Part shown: positions 37,892-45,586 of the stretch, in pieces
Numbering within the stretch: position 1 is the first letter of the stretch
How the letters are laid out: the number at the start of each line of letters is the position of its first letter
Origin: Peptacetobacter sp900550335
Lineage (GTDB): Bacteria; Bacillota; Clostridia; Peptostreptococcales; Peptostreptococcaceae
Direction of reading: 5' to 3'
DNA: 64,000 bases
Assembly: GCF_047528295.1 (NCBI RefSeq)
Contig: NZ_CP180001.1
Span: forward strand, 1,302,001-1,366,000
Notes under the pieces: model-generated
Seen by the model: the letters and a program-made list of their open reading frames with translations, nothing else
Told to the model about the DNA's origin: nothing
The model's database searches: none
Made by a program: the position numbers and the translations under genes

Positions 37892-37919
37892 TTGTATTCA
37901 ACTTAGTATATCATATGAT
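37892..37919 (+). promoter_or_regulatory. Predicted promoter of the DUF3798 ABC importer with palindromic operator
   Basis: TTGTAT (37892-37897), 16 nt and TATGAT (37914-37919). A perfect 12-bp palindrome TATCATATGATA (37909-37920) covers the -10, where a repressor could act. Both are pattern calls. Confidence 0.4.
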
Positions 37920-37983
37920 AATATTTAATATGAAAAAAATATGAACGTTTTAGAGAATAAAATGTTTTAGGAGGATTTTAGTA

Positions 37984-39114
37984 ATGGTAAAAAAATTATT
38001 AGCGCTAACATTATCTTTATGTTTAGCAATCGGTGCTGTCGGATGCTCTAGCGGTGGCGGAGAATCATCTGACAACAAAGACTTCAAAGTAGGTATAGTA
38101 ACTCCTACATTATCAGTAAGTGAAGATGAATACAGAGGAGCAGAGGCTATGGTTGAAAAATACCCTGGTCAGGTAGAACACGTTACTCTTCCAGAAAACT
38201 TCAATACTGAAATAGAAACTGCTATAAGCCAGATAGTAAGCTTAGCTGATGATGAACAGATGAAAGCTATAGTAGTAGTTTCAGGACAGTCTGGACTTCT
38301 TCCAGCATTACAGCAGGTTAAAGAAAAAAGACCTGACATAGTAACTATAACAGCTCCAATATGGGATGACCCAGATATGATGAGCCAGTATGTTGACGTT
38401 AACCTTGATGCTAACTGGGCAAAAAGAGGTGAAACTATAGTTACTCTAGCTAAAAAAATGGGATGTAAAACATTCATACATTACTCTTTCCCAACACATC
38501 TTTCAAAAGAATCTGTAGCAACTAGAAGAGATAAAATGAAAGAAACTTGTGAAAAAGAAGGTATGGAATTCGTAGAAGTTATGACTCCAGACCCACAGAC
38601 TGGTCAGGGTGTTGCAGCTATGCAGCAGTTCTTAAACGAAGATATTCCAAGACAGATAGAAAAATATGGTAAAGATACTAACATATTCGGATCTAATTGC
38701 CCAATGTACGATGTAATATTAGCTAAAGCTTTAGAGTTAAAATTCTGTGTAGCTGAACAGTGCTGCCCAACTCCAACTCAGGCTTACCCAACAGTTTTAA
38801 ATCTTGAAATAGCTGAAGAAGATTCTCAGAACTACGAAAAAATGAACCAGATGATATCTGAAAAAGTAGATGCTCAGGGAATGAAAGGTAGATTAGGTGG
38901 ATGGCCAATGCCAATGACAGTATTCTTACCTGAATATGCTGTTGAATTAGCTATGGAAATGGTATCTAATGGATTAACTAAAGAAGATGTTTCTAGCTCA
39001 GAATACTTACAGAAATTTGCTAAAGACAAATTCGGCATAGATACTCAGTTCGAAAAACTTAAAGACAATACTGACAACTACCAGTTAATGGTAATGGATC
39101 AGATAGTATATTAA
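37984..39114 (+). CDS. DUF3798-type substrate-binding lipoprotein
   Basis: The 376-residue protein has a lipoprotein signal: basic start, hydrophobic core and a lipobox AIGAVGC with Cys21. A Ser/Gly linker and a periplasmic-binding-protein fold follow (FKVGIVTPTLSVSEDEYRGA, KAIVVVSGQSGLLPALQQV). The family is known to me as DUF3798, with ligand unknown. It heads an operon with a two-domain ATPase and two permeases of the sugar/nucleoside type. Every Gln codon is CAG, and codon use matches recA and infB, implying high expression. Confidence 0.85.
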   Translation: MVKKLLALTLSLCLAIGAVGCSSGGGESSDNKDFKVGIVTPTLSVSEDEYRGAEAMVEKYPGQVEHVTLPENFNTEIETAISQIVSLADDEQMKAIVVVSGQSGLLPALQQVKEKRPDIVTITAPIWDDPDMMSQYVDVNLDANWAKRGETIVTLAKKMGCKTFIHYSFPTHLSKESVATRRDKMKETCEKEGMEFVEVMTPDPQTGQGVAAMQQFLNEDIPRQIEKYGKDTNIFGSNCPMYDVILAKALELKFCVAEQCCPTPTQAYPTVLNLEIAEEDSQNYEKMNQMISEKVDAQGMKGRLGGWPMPMTVFLPEYAVELAMEMVSNGLTKEDVSSSEYLQKFAKDKFGIDTQFEKLKDNTDNYQLMVMDQIVY

Positions 39115-39135
39115 TTTAAAATTAATTAGTTAAAG

Positions 39136-39167
39136 AAAACCCCAGGAAGTATCTTTTCTGGGGTTTT
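39136..39167 (+). terminator. Hairpin between binding protein and ATPase
   Basis: Perfect stem AAAACCCCAG/CTGGGGTTTT. It ends in only four T, fitting partial termination that keeps the binding protein in excess over the membrane complex. Confidence 0.8.
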
Positions 39168-39192
39168 AAATTATAATATAAAAGGAGAATTT

Positions 39193-40773
39193 ATGATAAA
39201 GACAATTAATCTTAGTAAGCAATTCTCTGGAATATACGCATTCAAAAATGTTAACTTTCATTTAAAAAAAGGTGAAATACATGGAATAGTAGGAGCAAAT
39301 GGATCGGGGAAAAGTACTTTTTTAAATGTATTATTCCAAGATAGAAATATTCACCTTACTGGAGGATATGAAGGAAAGATAATATTTGATGGCGAGAAAA
39401 TGAAAATAAACACTACCAGAGAAGCAATTGAATTAGGTATTGGAAAGGTATATCAGGAATTTGCACTTGTAAATAGTATGGATATAGCTTCAAATATAAA
39501 GATAAATAGCAATAATTTTTTAGGTTCATCAAGTGATAAAACAAATAAAGATTTTCTATACATAGATAAGAAAAAAAATGAAAAAGATGCTGAAGAAGTT
39601 TTGAGAGAAATGGGCATAAAAGTAGATGTAAAATCATCTCTTGAAAATCTAAATGTAAGTGTAAAGCAGTTTATCGAAATTGCTAGGGAAATAAGTAATA
39701 GAAATTTAAAAGTTCTATTTTTGGATGAGCCGACTGCATCTCTAAATAAAGAAGATACAGATATATTCATGAAGATAGTAAAATCACTTAAAGAAAAGGG
39801 GATTTCTATAATATTTATATCTCATAGACTTGATGAAATAACAGAGCTTTGTGATGAGGTAACTGTATTCAGAGATGGAGAAGTGGTTGCTAACTACCAA
39901 AAGGATGAATTTGATATAGAAAAAATAGCTATAGATATGATTGGGAAAAAAGTATCTAAAGCTGTTAATGAGCATAGAGACAATACTCAGAAAAAAGAAA
40001 ATATATTAGAATTAAAAAATGTTTCTATAATAGAAAAAAACAATAAAGTTATTTCTGATATAAACATGGAAATAAAAAAAGGCGAGATTCTAGGAATAAC
40101 AAGTCTTGCAGGACATGGACATACTGATATTTCGTATGCTATTATGGGAATTCATAATGTAGAGGGAGATATAGTATACAAAGGAGAAAAGCTAAATACT
40201 TCTAAAACAGACAAAACTATAGAAAGTGGAATAGTTATGGTTCCTGATGAAAGAAAAGAAAGGGGACTTTTACTAGAAAGTGATGTAACAGATAATATTA
40301 TATACACTGCTTGCTATAGTAAAGGAAAATTCTTGAAATATCCTAAGTTAAAAGGATTATCTTTATTAGATAAAAAGCGGATAAAAGAAACAGTAGACGA
40401 ATCTATAAAAGAATATAATATAAAATGTAGTTCGCCACAGCAAAAAGCTAGAGAGCTTAGTGGAGGAAATCAGCAGAAGATTTGTATAGCTAGAGCTGTA
40501 ATAACAGAGCCAGAAGTTCTTTTTGTAAGTGAGCCTACAAGGGGGATAGATATATTCTCTAAGGAAATAATACTAGATACTTTAGTAAATCTAAACAAAG
40601 AAAAAGGTACTACAATAGTAATGGCTTCAAGTGAGATAGATGAATTAAAAAGAATATGTGACAGAGTAATAGTAATGTACGAAGGAAAAATATTTGATAT
40701 ATTATCTCCAGAAGAAGATGATGAGGTATACAGCCTTGCAATTTCGGGTAAAAGGAGGGTAGAGCATGAATAA
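39193..40773 (+). CDS. ABC transporter ATPase, tandem nucleotide-binding domains (RbsA/NupO type)
   Basis: The 526-residue protein contains two ABC domains. The first has Walker A GANGSGKST and Walker B VLFLDEPTASLN. The second has the degenerate loop SLAGHGHTD, the signature ELSGGNQQKI, and FVSEPTRGID, where the usual Walker-B Asp is Ser. Such asymmetry is common in sugar and nucleoside importers. It energises uptake through the two permeases and overlaps the first by 8 nt. Confidence 0.92.
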   Translation: MIKTINLSKQFSGIYAFKNVNFHLKKGEIHGIVGANGSGKSTFLNVLFQDRNIHLTGGYEGKIIFDGEKMKINTTREAIELGIGKVYQEFALVNSMDIASNIKINSNNFLGSSSDKTNKDFLYIDKKKNEKDAEEVLREMGIKVDVKSSLENLNVSVKQFIEIAREISNRNLKVLFLDEPTASLNKEDTDIFMKIVKSLKEKGISIIFISHRLDEITELCDEVTVFRDGEVVANYQKDEFDIEKIAIDMIGKKVSKAVNEHRDNTQKKENILELKNVSIIEKNNKVISDINMEIKKGEILGITSLAGHGHTDISYAIMGIHNVEGDIVYKGEKLNTSKTDKTIESGIVMVPDERKERGLLLESDVTDNIIYTACYSKGKFLKYPKLKGLSLLDKKRIKETVDESIKEYNIKCSSPQQKARELSGGNQQKICIARAVITEPEVLFVSEPTRGIDIFSKEIILDTLVNLNKEKGTTIVMASSEIDELKRICDRVIVMYEGKIFDILSPEEDDEVYSLAISGKRRVEHE

Positions 40774-41827
40774 ATTGAAAAACATAAAGTTTCCTAAAAT
40801 GAAAGCACCTCAGATAATAATAACAGTTTATCTTCTTATAATGCTTTCATTTATATCTAAAATAGATATCTCTCTTTATTCTATATTCAACGACTCTCTT
40901 ATTAAATTTGCAATGAACTTTGTGTTAGTTCTATCTTTAATACCTATGCTAAAATGTGGAGTTGGAATGAACTTTGGTATGGCAATAGGTATAATAGCAG
41001 GACTTATAGGAATGTGTATATCTATTGAATTAAAAATGGGAGGAGTAGCAGGATTCACATTAGCACTAGCTATAACAGTGGTAGTTGGAGCTATATTTGG
41101 GTTCTTGTATTCTAAAATACTTAATAGATTAAAAGGAAAAGAAGATGTAATAGGGATGTTCTGTGGATATTCATTTGTATTTATAATGAATATATTCTGG
41201 ACAGTTGCACCATTTAAAAATAGAATGATGCTTTATCCAATAGGAGGACAGGGACTTAGACCTAAGATATCTCTTGAACTTTTCTACAATAAAATATTAG
41301 ATAACTTTTTAAGTATAAAAATTGGAAAGATAGTAATTCCACTTGGATTACTTCTATTTGTCGGTTTTATAACTCTTTTAATAATGTTATATTTCAAAAC
41401 AAGAGCTGGTAAAACAATGGAAGTAATTGCAGAAAATGAAAAATTTGCAGAACTTTCAGGTGTAAGTATAAATAAATATAGAACGATAGCTATAATTCTT
41501 TCAACAGTAATAGCTGGGATAGGTATATGCGTATATACTCAGAGCTACGGTTTTGTACAGTTATACGATGTACCGCTAAACTTCTCGTTCCCAGCAGTTT
41601 CTGCTATATTGATTGGTGGAGCTTCAAGAAAAGAAACAAAGGTAGTTCACGCGGTAATAGGTACTTACCTATTCCAGACAACGTATTTATTATCTATACC
41701 AATAGCAAATGCATTACTTATGCCAGAGCTTGCAGAAACATTAAGAATGATAGTAAGTAATGGAATTATACTTTATGCATTCATATGCGAAGGAGGGGAA
41801 AAAGGATTATGGAAAAAGAAAAAATAA
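40766..41827 (+). CDS. ABC transporter permease, subunit 1
   Basis: The 353-residue protein is highly hydrophobic with about eight to ten membrane segments and belongs to the BPD_transp_2 (branched-chain/sugar/nucleoside) permease type. Characteristic parts are MKCGVGMNFGMAIGIIAGLIG-like glycine-rich helices and the cytoplasmic coupling loop MEVIAENEKFAELSGVSINKY. It starts inside the ATPase gene and is itself overlapped by 19 nt by the second permease, so the four genes form one transcription and translation unit. Confidence 0.88.
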   Translation: MNKLKNIKFPKMKAPQIIITVYLLIMLSFISKIDISLYSIFNDSLIKFAMNFVLVLSLIPMLKCGVGMNFGMAIGIIAGLIGMCISIELKMGGVAGFTLALAITVVVGAIFGFLYSKILNRLKGKEDVIGMFCGYSFVFIMNIFWTVAPFKNRMMLYPIGGQGLRPKISLELFYNKILDNFLSIKIGKIVIPLGLLLFVGFITLLIMLYFKTRAGKTMEVIAENEKFAELSGVSINKYRTIAIILSTVIAGIGICVYTQSYGFVQLYDVPLNFSFPAVSAILIGGASRKETKVVHAVIGTYLFQTTYLLSIPIANALLMPELAETLRMIVSNGIILYAFICEGGEKGLWKKKK

Positions 41828-42840
41828 AATTATTTATAAGAAGAAATATAGTTCCTATAATATTCATAGTTATGTGTGTATCCATGATCCTAATTTCTAA
41901 TGTAGGACTAAGCTTCTTAGCTAATGAATTATATAGAAGAATTGTAAGAAATACTATTATGATAATAGCTCTTTTAATACCTATAATGGCAGGTATGGGG
42001 ATTAACTTCTCTGTTGTAATAGGTGCTTTATGTACTCATTTTGCAGCAATTATAATAGTAGATAGACAGATTGAAGGTGCTATGGGGATAGTAGCAGTAT
42101 TTGTACTTGCTCAGGTACTTGCACTTATATGTGGAAATATTATAGGACATATATTAAATAAATCTAAGGGTAGAGAGATGATAACTAGTTTAGTAATCGG
42201 TCTACTTGGAACAAGTATATATACTCTTATATTCTTAGCTGGATATGGAACAATAATAAAACCACACAATCCTAATATAATGTTATCCACAGGAATTGGT
42301 ATACAGACTATGATAGACCTTATGCCTTTAAAACAGGTAATAGTTGAACATCCATATATACCGATATTATTTATAGCAGTCGCTACTATAATAACAAAAT
42401 ACCTTATGGGAACTCAATTTGGTGCAAAATTAAAGGTAATAGGTGATAATATGAATAATGCCTATGCACTTGGAATAAATGTAGACAAAATGAGAAGATA
42501 TGCGATAGTAGTCTCTACAATGCTTGCTTCAGCAGGACAGATAATGTTTGTGCTTAATATAGGTAGTATAAACGTATATACAGGACATTTAAATGTAGAC
42601 GTATTTGCATGTGCATCAATACTTGCAGGTGGAGCTACACTTAATAAAGCTAGTTTAAAAAATGTATTTTTAGGGGTAGTTCTTTTCCATACTATGTTCA
42701 TAGTATCTCCTATGGCAGGGAAAGTACTATTTAGTAATGTTGCAATTGGGGAATACTTCAGAAGTTTCGTCGCATATTCTACAATAGTAATATCTCTAAT
42801 AATGAATATACACAATGAAAAACAAGGGGTCTCAGACTAA
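41809..42840 (+). CDS. ABC transporter permease, subunit 2
   Basis: This 343-residue hydrophobic protein is homologous to subunit 1, with GMGINFSVVIGALCTHFAA and the coupling loop KVIGDNMNNAYALGINVDKM. ATG 41809 follows AGGAGGGG; the longer frame from 41785 starts before that site. The gene ends 31 nt before the first giant hairpin at 42872, which would terminate the operon. Confidence 0.88.
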   Translation: MEKEKIKLFIRRNIVPIIFIVMCVSMILISNVGLSFLANELYRRIVRNTIMIIALLIPIMAGMGINFSVVIGALCTHFAAIIIVDRQIEGAMGIVAVFVLAQVLALICGNIIGHILNKSKGREMITSLVIGLLGTSIYTLIFLAGYGTIIKPHNPNIMLSTGIGIQTMIDLMPLKQVIVEHPYIPILFIAVATIITKYLMGTQFGAKLKVIGDNMNNAYALGINVDKMRRYAIVVSTMLASAGQIMFVLNIGSINVYTGHLNVDVFACASILAGGATLNKASLKNVFLGVVLFHTMFIVSPMAGKVLFSNVAIGEYFRSFVAYSTIVISLIMNIHNEKQGVSD

Positions 42841-42871
42841 ACATAAAATAAAATTGGGAATTTTAACATAT

Positions 42872-43072
42872 AAAAAGCTATTATAAAATTTAAAGAAAAT
42901 CACTTTTTAATGCTCAAAATCACAAATAATCTCTTCTCCAGGCTTCAATGCGTGGCATTAAATCGTTGAAAAAACAACGATGCCACGCATTTGCAGATTG
43001 TCGAATTCGATTTATTTGTGATTCCAAGCAAAAAGATGATTTTCTAAATAAATTTTTATAATAGCTTTTTTT
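42872..43072 (+). repeat. Giant nested hairpin element A (terminator-like, conserved internal loop)
   Basis: About 200 nt fold back on themselves. Outer arms: AAAAAGCTATTATAAAA with its complement at 43053-43070, then AGAAAATCA/TGATTTTCT and AATCACAAATAA/TTATTTGTGATT. An unpaired internal loop carries TCTCTTCTCCAGGCTTC (42930-42946) opposite CAGATTGTCGAATTCGA (42994-43010). Then come the stem ATGCGTGGC/GCCACGCAT with a bulge containing CATTAAA, and a tip stem ATCGTTG/CAACGAT. It ends in seven or more T. Same family as element B. Probably a transcript 3' structure. Confidence 0.75.
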
Positions 43073-43107
43073 ACTTAAAAATTATCAATTTTATTTTAGA
43101 AAAGTCC

Positions 43108-43137
43108 TTGACTACAGAATTGCCAAAATAATAATAT
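43108..43137 (+). promoter_or_regulatory. Possible promoter between the two giant hairpins
   Basis: TTGACT (43108-43113), 18 nt and TAATAT (43132-43137). It would drive a short + strand RNA ending at hairpin B. Weak pattern evidence. Confidence 0.3.
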
Positions 43138-43144
43138 AAATATA

Positions 43145-43164
43145 AAAATACTTTGTAGTATTTT
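43145..43164. repeat. Small hairpin between elements A and B
   Basis: Stem AAAATACT/AGTATTTT with a TTGT loop. On the minus strand it is followed by five T, so it could be a backup terminator there. Confidence 0.45.
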
Positions 43165-43210
43165 ACTTTTGTGTTTAAGAGCTGAAAAGATATAAAAATA
43201 TGTTATAAGG

Positions 43211-43376
43211 AATTAAAAAAGCCCATTCTTTTTGATTGTGATTATGAATTATTCGATATCGACAATCTGGAGGCGACCCACAACATTTAAATGTGTTAGT
43301 TTAATGGGTGGGTCGCCGAAGCCTGGAGATGAGAATATTCATAATTTCAATCAAGAAAAAGAAGGGCTTTTTAATT
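43211..43376 (-). repeat. Giant nested hairpin element B (inverted relative of element A)
   Basis: Read on the minus strand, about 165 nt form nested arms (AATTAAAAAGCCC, TTCTTTTT, GATTG, ATTATGAAT and complements). The internal loop carries TCTCATCTCCAGGCTTC (43318-43334) opposite CAGATTGTCGATATCGA (43253-43269). Then comes the stem GGCGACCCAC/GTGGGTCGCC, a bulge with CATTAAA, and an A/T tip. The box spacing is 48 nt (47 in A). The stems differ from A while the loops match. It starts 15 nt after the stop of the minus-strand gene and ends in six T. Confidence 0.75.
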
Positions 43377-43391
43377 CTTATAACATTCATT

Positions 43392-44111
43392 TTAAAGATT
43401 TTCAGTTCTATATTTTTCCATTATCTGTCCAAATATTTCAGATGCAGAAGGTGGTGTATATGTTATTGCGTTTGCACCAGCTTCTATTGTTTCTATTATT
43501 GATTCTGAAGTATTCCCACCAGTTGCTATGATAGGGATAAATGGATGGTCTTTTCTTATTTTTCTTACAAGATTTGCAGTTTCTTTTCCTGCAGAAACGT
43601 TTAAAATAGTTGCACCTGCAGCTATTCTTGCATCTATGTCATCTTGATCATGACATACAGTAACAACTATAGGTATGCTTATAGTATCTTTCATTTCACT
43701 TATTAAAGTGTTTTTTGCTGGAGAGTTAAGCACTACTCCAAAAGCTCCATGTAATTCTGCATCTAAAGCAATTGCAATAGATCTATTTCCAGAAGTGATT
43801 CCACCACCAACACCACAAAATACCGGAGAAGGAGATACATCCATTACAGCTTCATTTATAGATTGTTGTGGGGTGAATGGATAGACAGCTAAAACAGCAT
43901 CTGCGTTATTGTTTTTTATTATCGATATGTCCGTTGAAAAAATAAGGGATTTTATCCTCTTGCCAAATATAATTATTCCACTAGCCATATCTATTTCTTT
44001 TGGAACACAAACTATTTTATTTTTAAGCTTTGATTCTATAACAGGAACCAAAGAATCTTCTGATGAAGTAAGTCTATAGACCATGTTTTCGTTTAATTTA
44101 AGATTTTCCAT
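43392..44111 (-). CDS. TIM-barrel-like protein of unknown function
   Basis: The 239-residue protein looks like a phosphate-binding beta/alpha barrel. It alternates hydrophobic strands and helices and ends with PIIATGGNTSESIIETIEAGANAITYTPPS, a typical barrel phosphate-binding arrangement. Other conserved-looking parts are VFCGVGGGITSGNRS and VVTVCHDQDDIDARIAAGATI. I do not recognise a specific enzyme; database names such as hydrolase would not be informative. AAAGGAGA lies 12 nt before the ATG. Hairpin B follows its stop. Confidence 0.7.
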   Translation of the reverse strand: MENLKLNENMVYRLTSSEDSLVPVIESKLKNKIVCVPKEIDMASGIIIFGKRIKSLIFSTDISIIKNNNADAVLAVYPFTPQQSINEAVMDVSPSPVFCGVGGGITSGNRSIAIALDAELHGAFGVVLNSPAKNTLISEMKDTISIPIVVTVCHDQDDIDARIAAGATILNVSAGKETANLVRKIRKDHPFIPIIATGGNTSESIIETIEAGANAITYTPPSASEIFGQIMEKYRTENL

Positions 44112-44415
44112 TAATTACCAATATCTCCTTTTCAAGTTTAATCTATAATATTTTTAATATTTATTTATAATATTCATTATTAAATAATATCATAAAAATT
44201 ATTGATGAGAAACTAAAAAATTATTAAAAGTTAATTATTACAAATTATTGTAAAAAACGTATTCTAGTTGAAGAAAAATTCATATAATAAATAAAAATAT
44301 ATAGAGATTAGGATATTTAAAAATATATAAAATTAAAGCAGTTACAATATACTCTTATTAAATCAAGCGATTAGTGATATAATAATATATATTAAATGAT
44401 ACAATTGGAGGTACT
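44112..44415. other. Intergenic region between divergent genes
   Basis: A/T-rich. The only clear signal is a promoter for the methyltransferase gene, TTATTA (44355-44360), 17 nt and TATAAT (44378-44383). No convincing minus-strand promoter or hairpin was found. Confidence 0.4.
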
Positions 44416-45570
44416 ATGAAGAAATATACACTTATATCGCCATGTTTTTTTGGAATGGAAAAAATGTTGGCTACAGAAATAAAAAATTTAGGATTTGAGA
44501 TAGAAAAAACTGAAGACGGAAGGGTAACTTACAAAACAGGTGAAGATGGTATAGCTAAGGCAAATATGTGGCTTAGATGTGCAGAAAGAGTAAATCTAAA
44601 GGTTGCAGAATTTGAAGCTAGAACATTTGATGAGCTTTATGAAAATACTAAGAGAATAAATTGGGCAAAATATATACCTTATGGTGCACAGTTCCCAATA
44701 TCAAAAGCATCATCTATAAAATCTAAACTGTTCAGTACAACTGATGTTCAGTCTATAGTAAAAAAAGCTATAGTTGATAATTTAAAAAAATCTTACCTAG
44801 AAAGTGGTAGATTAAAAGAAGATAAAGAAAAATATCCTATATACGTATTTATCCACAAAGATAAGGTTACATTATCAATAGATACTACAGGAGATGCTCT
44901 TCACAAAAGAGGATACAGAGAAAAGGCAAATAAAGCTCCAATAAGAGAGACTTTAGCAGCAGGGATAATGTATCTAACTCCATGGAGACCAGGAAGAACT
45001 TTAGTAGACCCTATGTGTGGTTCAGGAACTATACTTATAGAAGCTGCTATGATGGGATTAAATATGGCTCCAGGACTTAATAGAGAATTTATATCAGAAA
45101 AATGGAGAACAATAGACAAAAAAATATGGTGGGATACTAGAAGAGATGCATTCGACCAGATGAATGAAGATTTAGATTTTAAAATATACGGATATGATAT
45201 AGACCCTGAAACTATAGAAATAGCAAAAGAAAATGCAGAAATTGCAGGGGTTGCTGATTATATAGAATTTAATGTTGCAGATGCGACTGAATTTAAAAGC
45301 GATGAAGAATACGGATTTATAGTTACAAACCCACCTTATGGGGAAAGACTTGAAAGTGAAGAATCTGTAAAATTACTTTATAAAGAATTGGGATATGCGT
45401 TTAGAAGACTAAAAAATTGGTCATATTATCTAATAACTTCTTTTGAAGAATTTGAGTATGAATTTGGACAGCAGGCGACTAAAAAGAGAAAACTTTACAA
45501 CGGTATGCTAAAAACATATCTTTATCAGTACCCAGGTCCAAAACCACCTAGAAAAGAAAAAAATGACTAA
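44416..45570 (+). CDS. RlmL/YpsC-type 23S rRNA guanine-N2 methyltransferase
   Basis: The 384-residue protein has an N-terminal ferredoxin-like/THUMP region (about 1-160, SPCFFGMEKMLATEIKNLGF) and a C-terminal SAM methyltransferase domain with DPMCGSGTILIEAAMMG and the catalytic-loop motif TNPPYGERL. This pattern fits YpsC/RlmL enzymes that methylate 23S rRNA. The exact target base is inferred by family. It is followed 17 nt later by a lipoprotein gene, possibly in one transcript. Confidence 0.88.
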   Translation: MKKYTLISPCFFGMEKMLATEIKNLGFEIEKTEDGRVTYKTGEDGIAKANMWLRCAERVNLKVAEFEARTFDELYENTKRINWAKYIPYGAQFPISKASSIKSKLFSTTDVQSIVKKAIVDNLKKSYLESGRLKEDKEKYPIYVFIHKDKVTLSIDTTGDALHKRGYREKANKAPIRETLAAGIMYLTPWRPGRTLVDPMCGSGTILIEAAMMGLNMAPGLNREFISEKWRTIDKKIWWDTRRDAFDQMNEDLDFKIYGYDIDPETIEIAKENAEIAGVADYIEFNVADATEFKSDEEYGFIVTNPPYGERLESEESVKLLYKELGYAFRRLKNWSYYLITSFEEFEYEFGQQATKKRKLYNGMLKTYLYQYPGPKPPRKEKND

Positions 45571-45586
45571 AATAAGGGGGAATTAG

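Noticed and set aside
42872..43376. Insertion sequence or MITE explanation for the hairpins
   Set aside because: The termini of A and B differ, no target-site duplication or transposase is visible, and the conserved parts lie inside the stems; kept only as an alternative.
42872..43376. CRISPR array explanation for the repeats
   Set aside because: Only two copies, in inverted orientation, without regular spacers or cas genes.
43232..43531. 99-codon frame across hairpin B
   Set aside because: It consists of both hairpin arms plus antisense of the TIM-barrel gene; no ribosome site.
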